Assembly: GCA_000634735.1 (NCBI GenBank)
Contig: JFLG01000077.1
Coordinates: 124,001 to 188,000 of the forward strand
DNA length: 64,000 nt
Direction of reading: 5' to 3'
Source: Prochlorococcus sp. scB241_528N17
Lineage (GTDB): Bacteria; Cyanobacteriota; Cyanobacteriia; PCC-6307; Cyanobiaceae
Position 1 is the first letter of the stretch. Every line of letters begins with the position of its first letter. Below are positions 59,587 through 64,000 of this stretch, piece after piece. Below the pieces are notes generated by a model, which saw only the letters and a program-made list of their open reading frames with translations, had not been told where the DNA came from and did not search any database. Made by a program: the position numbers and the translations under genes.

Positions 59587-59856
59587 TTAAATCCTTTTTT
59601 TATCAAAAAAACCTTTATTTCCATCTCCATCTGGATCAATAAAACTTGACGGATCTAAAATCCATCTTTCAATTAATCTTTCTAATTTCTCTTGATCCTT
59701 TTGCTCTAAACTACTGCAATTCCTCAATGCTTGGAGATAACCATCACTATATAATTTAAGATCAGATGGCGTATGAAAACGAGTAACTAAGTCCTGGCAA
59801 CTATCGCAAATTGACTGAAAGTGACGAATTGCTTTGGGGTTTTCAAATGATGTCAT
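59587..59856 (-). CDS. Small conserved cyanobacterial protein, unknown function (DUF6761-like)
   Basis: An 89-residue soluble, mostly helical protein: FQSICDSCQDLVTRFHTPSDLKLYSDGYLQALRNC, LEQKDQEKLERLIERWILDPSSF, DPDGDG. I recall this pattern as a cyanobacterial-only family (DUF6761) without known function. The CDSC pair could hold a metal or disulfide. It converges on the glutaredoxin gene and lies 86 bases from the divergent response regulator gene. Confidence 0.78.
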   Translation of the reverse strand: MTSFENPKAIRHFQSICDSCQDLVTRFHTPSDLKLYSDGYLQALRNCSSLEQKDQEKLERLIERWILDPSSFIDPDGDGNKGFFDKKRI

Positions 59857-59942
59857 AATTCGATAAATTCTGATTTTTATTTTGCATTTGTTATACCTTA
59901 TTAAGAACGATCAAAAATTGCCTGGCCAAACAGTAATTAAGA

Positions 59943-60680
59943 ATGCAATCAACTGAGCAAATCTTAGCTTCAACTCCTGGCAGTTCACAATTGCCTTCGA
60001 GCTCTCAAACCCCCTCAAGAGTTCTAGTTGTTGAACCTCACCCCACACTTAGAACAGTACTCGTGCAAAGGCTTCGCCAAGATGGCCATTTAGCTGCAGC
60101 AGTAGGTACAGCTGCAGAAGCTATTGACTTATGCAGAGAACAATCACCTGACTTATTAGTTAGCGCAGAAATCCTCGAGCAGAATACTGCAATGAGACTA
60201 GCTCAACAACTGGGGTCTTCAGTCATAGTCTTAACAGCAAGATCAGGCGTTGAAGCATTAGTAAATCTATTAGATGAAGGGGCAGATGATGTTCTCAGAA
60301 AACCTTTTGGACTTGAAGAGCTTGCAGCACGATGCAGAACACTCCTAAAAAGGGGAAGGATAGGATTACAAGAAAAAGTTGAGGTTGGACCTTTAGAAGT
60401 TCACCTTCTTTTAAGACAAGTTACTCTAAGCGAGAAGCCCGTAGAATTAAGCCCTAGGGAGTTTGCACTGCTTTGCGCTCTTTTGATGCCACCAGGAATG
60501 GTAAGAAGTCGTCAAGAGCTCTTAAGGATGGCCTGGCCGCCCTTTAGTGGTGGCCCTAGGTCTGTTGATACTCAAGTATTAACTTTGCGGAGAAAATTAG
60601 AGCAGGCTGGATTGGGAGAAGGTGGAGGAATAACCACTGTTAGACAACAAGGTTATAGATTCAGTATCGATAATATTTAA
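59943..60680 (+). CDS. OmpR-type response regulator with degenerate receiver domain
   Basis: A 245-residue DNA-binding regulator. The receiver (about 26-135) opens VLVVEPHPTLRT where an Asp-Asp/Glu pair is usual. The phospho-acceptor position in PDLLVSAEIL aligns with Ala75 or Glu76, not Asp, while Thr98 and Lys120 (RKPF) remain. The C-terminal winged helix (145-242) has ELSPREFALLCALL, RSVDTQVLTLRRKLE and TVRQQGYRF. So it is probably phosphorylation-independent. Codons are visibly more GC-rich than in neighbours (25 of 60 bases in 60541-60600). Its stop interlocks with the next gene. Confidence 0.88.
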   Translation: MQSTEQILASTPGSSQLPSSSQTPSRVLVVEPHPTLRTVLVQRLRQDGHLAAAVGTAAEAIDLCREQSPDLLVSAEILEQNTAMRLAQQLGSSVIVLTARSGVEALVNLLDEGADDVLRKPFGLEELAARCRTLLKRGRIGLQEKVEVGPLEVHLLLRQVTLSEKPVELSPREFALLCALLMPPGMVRSRQELLRMAWPPFSGGPRSVDTQVLTLRRKLEQAGLGEGGGITTVRQQGYRFSIDNI

Positions 60681-61183
60681 TTTAGAAAAGAAAAAAGTTC
60701 ACCAATAATCATTAAAACTGATATGAATGTCAGTAATTTATATGTCCATAGAGGTGATATGTAAGATATTTCATTGATAGATATCCCAGTATTACTGGAA
60801 ACAATTAATAAAAATTTTTCAAAGTTTTCCACTCTTTGTGGGACAAGAAAATTTTCACCTTGAAAAGTATTAAAGTAATAAACTTTACTACCCTGGCTGG
60901 TTGGCAAAGATTTGATTAATTTAATATCTTTCCAAGAAATCTCCCAATTTTTTTTTCCTAAGAATTTAGAAATAAAGCTAGTTTTATATGAGATTTTATT
61001 ACTGCAAGTTTCTACATAATCACTAGTGATATTGATTATCAAATAAAGTCCTAAGGCAAAAACTATAATAGAGGGGATTCTTAATTTTCCGATTGAAATA
61101 AACGGTAAAGGAATTGTGAGCGCTAAATAAAGAGAAATTAACGAACTTTTCACAAAAAAAAGAGTTTTAAATTTTTCTATCAT
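60677..61183 (-). CDS. Membrane protein of unknown function
   Basis: A 168-residue protein with two N-terminal membrane helices (about 10-32 and 34-52), a central soluble part that looks like a small beta-rich (PH-like) domain (SWKDIKLIKSLPTSQGSKVYYF, FQGENFLVPQRVENFEKFLL), and a C-terminal helix (about 147-166). No family is recognised with confidence. It lies 15 bases downstream of crtH on the same strand, so it may be co-transcribed, and its stop overlaps the response regulator stop by four bases. Confidence 0.65.
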   Translation of the reverse strand: MIEKFKTLFFVKSSLISLYLALTIPLPFISIGKLRIPSIIVFALGLYLIINITSDYVETCSNKISYKTSFISKFLGKKNWEISWKDIKLIKSLPTSQGSKVYYFNTFQGENFLVPQRVENFEKFLLIVSSNTGISINEISYISPLWTYKLLTFISVLMIIGELFSFLN

Positions 61184-61198
61184 TTCAGAAGGATCCTT

Positions 61199-62743
61199 TT
61201 AATCGGGCAATTTAAAACTGTTTATGTTTAACTTTGCACCTATTTTGTGAGCGCATGCGTATCCACTAAAAGCAACTGCATTTAAGCCTTGGCCAGGGAA
61301 GCATGAATCCCCTACACAATAAAGGTTTTGAATTTTTGTAGTGTTGAAAGGCATTGGCAAAAGTCCAAGCAACTTTTTACTGGGAATTGGCCCATAACTA
61401 CCTTCATATCTTCCAAGAAACTTTTTATGAGTTTTGGGAGTACCAATTTCTTTGTGATCAATATTATGTTCAAGATTAGGAAGAATAGTTGATATTTTTT
61501 CAACAAGAAAAGAAAAATATTTTTCTTTCTTTTGCAAATATTCTTTCCTTGATAGGCCTTCCCATTCACTCATCGATGAAGGAGTAAATGCATGTACTAT
61601 ATGTTTACCTTCTGGAGCCAAAGACGGGTCAAGCAAAGTTGGTATAGAAACAAAAATAACTCCCTTTTCGCTTTCTAATTCATCCCAATTTTCAACGATT
61701 ATATGATGACAATTAAAATTATCGGATATTAGATTTTTTTCTACTCCAAGGTGAATCGAAACAAAAGAAGGTGAGGGTTTATAAGTTTCTGACCACTTAT
61801 ATTCACTTTTTGGCACGTTTTTACTAGAAATTAATCCTTTAGTATTATTTTTTAATCCAAATGTATCCCATCTAGTGGAGTTGGATACAATAATATTTGA
61901 ATGTATCTCTTCCCCATTTGAGAGCTTAACTCCTACCGCTTTCTCATCCTTTAAGAGGATTTCAGTCACATTTGCTTTATATCTAACTTTTCCTCCTAAT
62001 TTTTCAATACCAGAAACAAACTTCTCTGCTATCGTTCCAACTCCCCCTTTTGGATAATTTATTCCACCAGCATGCCTATCTGTAAATACCATTCCCGCGT
62101 TAATCATAGGGGTTTTTACAGCTGGCATTACAGACCAACAAAAACATTCAATATCGATAAATTTTAAAAGTTCAGGATCTTTTATAAACTTTCTCGCAAC
62201 ATCTCCTGCATTTGCAGGTAACCATCTAGCTAACCCTAAACAAGATAATGGAGATTTAAAGAAAACTTTAAAAAGATAACTTGGATCCTCTATTGACAAA
62301 AGAGGCATTGAATCTAAACATTTAAATACACTTTTACAAGTATCATAGAATTTCTTGATACCTTTTTTTTCCTTGGGGAAACTAGCTGATAATTTGCTTA
62401 TAAATTGTTCATAATTTTTATCTACAGAAATATTAAAGTTATGTGGTAAGTGATATTCCAGTTGAACAGGATCGGGAATAGTTTCGCATTTTTCATTCAC
62501 ATCGTTCAAAGCACGAGTTAATAAATTGGTATAACCTTTCTCTCCAAATCCAAAAATCATTGAAGCCCCTACGTCAAAGGTATAGCCTTTTCTCTTAAAA
62601 GAGCCTCCACTCCCGCCTGGAATAATATATTTTTCAAGAACTAATACTTGAGCTCCTTTCGCCGCCAATTGTGAAGCAGTTACTAATCCTCCTATTCCTG
62701 AGCCAATAATAATTGCATCGAAGTTTTCCTTATTTAATTCCAT
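61199..62743 (-). CDS. crtH: Carotene cis-trans isomerase CrtH
   Basis: A flavin-dependent isomerase converting poly-cis lycopene to all-trans lycopene after the CrtP/CrtQ desaturations. The 514 residues show the FAD fold AIIIGSGIGGLVTASQLA (11-28), VLEKYIIPGGSGGSF, GASMIFGFGEKGYTN, GGINYPKGGVGTIAEKFV and the C-terminal FAD motif YCVGDSCFPGQGLNAVAFSG. That pattern fits CrtH/CRTISO better than the CrtI desaturase. Its product is substrate for the lycopene cyclase gene at 5582. Confidence 0.93.
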   Translation of the reverse strand: MELNKENFDAIIIGSGIGGLVTASQLAAKGAQVLVLEKYIIPGGSGGSFKRKGYTFDVGASMIFGFGEKGYTNLLTRALNDVNEKCETIPDPVQLEYHLPHNFNISVDKNYEQFISKLSASFPKEKKGIKKFYDTCKSVFKCLDSMPLLSIEDPSYLFKVFFKSPLSCLGLARWLPANAGDVARKFIKDPELLKFIDIECFCWSVMPAVKTPMINAGMVFTDRHAGGINYPKGGVGTIAEKFVSGIEKLGGKVRYKANVTEILLKDEKAVGVKLSNGEEIHSNIIVSNSTRWDTFGLKNNTKGLISSKNVPKSEYKWSETYKPSPSFVSIHLGVEKNLISDNFNCHHIIVENWDELESEKGVIFVSIPTLLDPSLAPEGKHIVHAFTPSSMSEWEGLSRKEYLQKKEKYFSFLVEKISTILPNLEHNIDHKEIGTPKTHKKFLGRYEGSYGPIPSKKLLGLLPMPFNTTKIQNLYCVGDSCFPGQGLNAVAFSGYACAHKIGAKLNINSFKLPD

Positions 62744-62767
62744 TTTTTGGATCTTTGATAATTAATC

Positions 62768-64000
62768 TTAGTAAATTTTGCTGAGTAAGTGGTCTTTATC
62801 AAAACAAGAATCTAGTTTATTTTTAAAATGATTCAAGGCTTCTGTAGATCTTTCTTGATAAGCTTTGTACCTTAATCTTTTATCTTTTATTCTTTTAGTT
62901 AGTTCTGGAACTAAACCAAATGAAGCCGGCATTGGCTGGAATTTATTCTTTTTCTGATTAGATAATATTTGATTTTTGTTACTGATAAAATTCATTAGGG
63001 AACCAATCATTGATTGATCAGGAAAACTTACTGGTTTTTTACCCTTTACTAATAAGGATGCATTTATTCCTGCAAGCAAGCCCCCTGCTACTGCTGCTGC
63101 ATAACCTTCCGTCCCCGTTATTTGACCCGCAGCAAAAAGATTTTCCCTTTTCATAAATTGCAATGTCGGTAAAAGTAATTTTGGAGATTCCAGAAAAGTA
63201 TTTCTATGCATTACTCCAAAGCGGACAAACTCTGCTTTTTCCAAACCAGGAATCATCCTAAATATTCTTTTTTGCTCAGACCATTTGAGGTTAGTTTGAA
63301 AACCTACCATATTTAGTAATTTCCCTTCTAAATCTTCTTTCCTTAATTGGACAACTGCATGAGGTCGCTTTTTCAATCTATTTTCTCTATCAAATAAATC
63401 TCCCCATTTTGGATTCCACAACCCAATAGATTTCAATGGTCCATATCTCATTGTATCGACACCTCTTCTAGCAATTTCTTCTATTGGTAAGCAAGCTTCA
63501 AAGAAATTAGCTGATTCTTTCTCAAAGTCTTTTAAATTAGCTTGCTCTCCTTCTATTAGTTCATTTCTGAAATGGATGTATTCATTTTTATCCATAGGAC
63601 AATTGAGATATGCTGGATCTCCTTTGTCGTACCTACTAGCTTTAAATACAATCTCTTGATCAATAGTATCTCCATAAATAATAGGACTAGCAGCGTCAAA
63701 AAAATGACACGCATCAATACCGGTAAAAGCTCGAATTTTATAAGACAATTCATCTGACGTTAATGGACCAGTTGCGAGGATCGTTATATTTTCTTTGATT
63801 GGGAGATCCAATTGTTCAAATCTCTTAATTTCAATTAATGGGTGATTAGATAAAGCTTCAGTTAAAGCAATACTAAATTTAGATCTGTCAACAGCTAAAG
63901 CGCCCCCGGCTGGTACAGCAAATTTATCTGCTGTTTGAACTACCAATGATTTAAAGATTCTAAGTTCTTTCTGCAATAAACCTGAGGCTCTATCAGGACT
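62768..64000 (-). CDS. trmFO: Methylenetetrahydrofolate-tRNA-(uracil-5-)-methyltransferase TrmFO, partial (5' end beyond window)
   Basis: A folate- and FAD-dependent enzyme making m5U54 in tRNA. The frame is open to the window edge, and bases above 63976 continue [12 protein letters not shown], so no start lies in the window. About 411 of the usual 450-470 residues are present. Visible motifs are [62 protein letters not shown] and a C-terminal [23 protein letters not shown] segment. It ends 24 bases before crtH on the same strand. Confidence 0.95.
   Translation of the reverse strand, partial: SPDRASGLLQKELRIFKSLVVQTADKFAVPAGGALAVDRSKFSIALTEALSNHPLIEIKRFEQLDLPIKENITILATGPLTSDELSYKIRAFTGIDACHFFDAASPIIYGDTIDQEIVFKASRYDKGDPAYLNCPMDKNEYIHFRNELIEGEQANLKDFEKESANFFEACLPIEEIARRGVDTMRYGPLKSIGLWNPKWGDLFDRENRLKKRPHAVVQLRKEDLEGKLLNMVGFQTNLKWSEQKRIFRMIPGLEKAEFVRFGVMHRNTFLESPKLLLPTLQFMKRENLFAAGQITGTEGYAAAVAGGLLAGINASLLVKGKKPVSFPDQSMIGSLMNFISNKNQILSNQKKNKFQPMPASFGLVPELTKRIKDKRLRYKAYQERSTEALNHFKNKLDSCFDKDHLLSKIY

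Noticed and set aside
63970..63978. A start of trmFO at 63976
   Set aside because: The codon there is an internal TTG (Leu); conserved SPDRASGLL residues continue upstream to the window edge, so the gene is cut by the window.

Overview
The window is AT-rich chromosomal DNA from a streamlined marine cyanobacterium, almost certainly a high-light-adapted Prochlorococcus. The evidence is oxygenic-photosynthesis and carotenoid genes (psbP, petH, crtL, crtE, crtH, ycf54), the clock kinase gene sasA, a ferredoxin-NADP reductase without the phycobilisome-linker domain, the Yfr1 small RNA between guaB3 and trxA, very short intergenic spaces and low GC. I cannot name the strain. I found no transposon, integrase, phage gene, rRNA or CRISPR array, and no gene-free stretch above 300 bases; the longest gaps (8380-8604, 24179-24424, and 1387-1616, which holds Yfr1) are AT-rich promoter-type spacers.

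Layout. 1-2780 (minus strand): guaB3, Yfr1, trxA, hisH and the start of rsmD. 2961-14607: gyrA, crtL, a GH57 alpha-glucan enzyme, leuA, a PgpH-like HD protein, folD, crtE and a DUF212 phosphatase-like gene. 14604-20049 (minus): cobB, opcA, zwf and petH, so B12 synthesis sits beside NADPH supply. 20231-26453: an SRPBCC protein, tRNA-Glu, sasA, a lipocalin-like protein, a secreted protein, prs, malQ and a RodZ-like protein. 26561-35718: an ABC1 kinase, a PLP decarboxylase, cdsA, a hydrolase/dehydrogenase pair, clpC and a GNAT. 35807-41379 is a tight plus-strand operon: lysA, cdaA, uppS, bioB, trhO and an unknown gene. 41376-47423: lipA, recR, psbP, an ABC exporter, a small secreted protein and a DEAD-box RNA helicase. 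47562-56574 is a complete recC-recB-recD operon with a small methyltransferase gene between recC and recB. 56592-64000: ycf54, pdxJ, plsC, a TPR-like protein, a BolA/glutaredoxin pair, an atypical response regulator, crtH and a partial trmFO.

Genes that work together: isoprenoid and carotenoid synthesis (crtE, crtL, crtH, uppS); glycogen and glucose use (GH57, malQ, zwf, opcA); c-di-AMP turnover (cdaA and the PgpH-like protein); chlorophyll supply (tRNA-Glu, ycf54); double-strand-break repair (recBCD, recR).

The most notable observations are two frameshifts, in recR and at the 3' end of clpC. Both sit in A7 tracts where A6 would restore the conserved protein, although other A8 and A9 tracts in the window are in frame. 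Others are a membrane-anchored FNR, an OmpR-type regulator lacking the phospho-acceptor Asp, a CdaA with RHL in place of RHR, a hairpin abutting the RNA-helicase start codon, and four convergent gene pairs whose stop codons interlock in four bases. I did not find a clearly novel multi-gene system.
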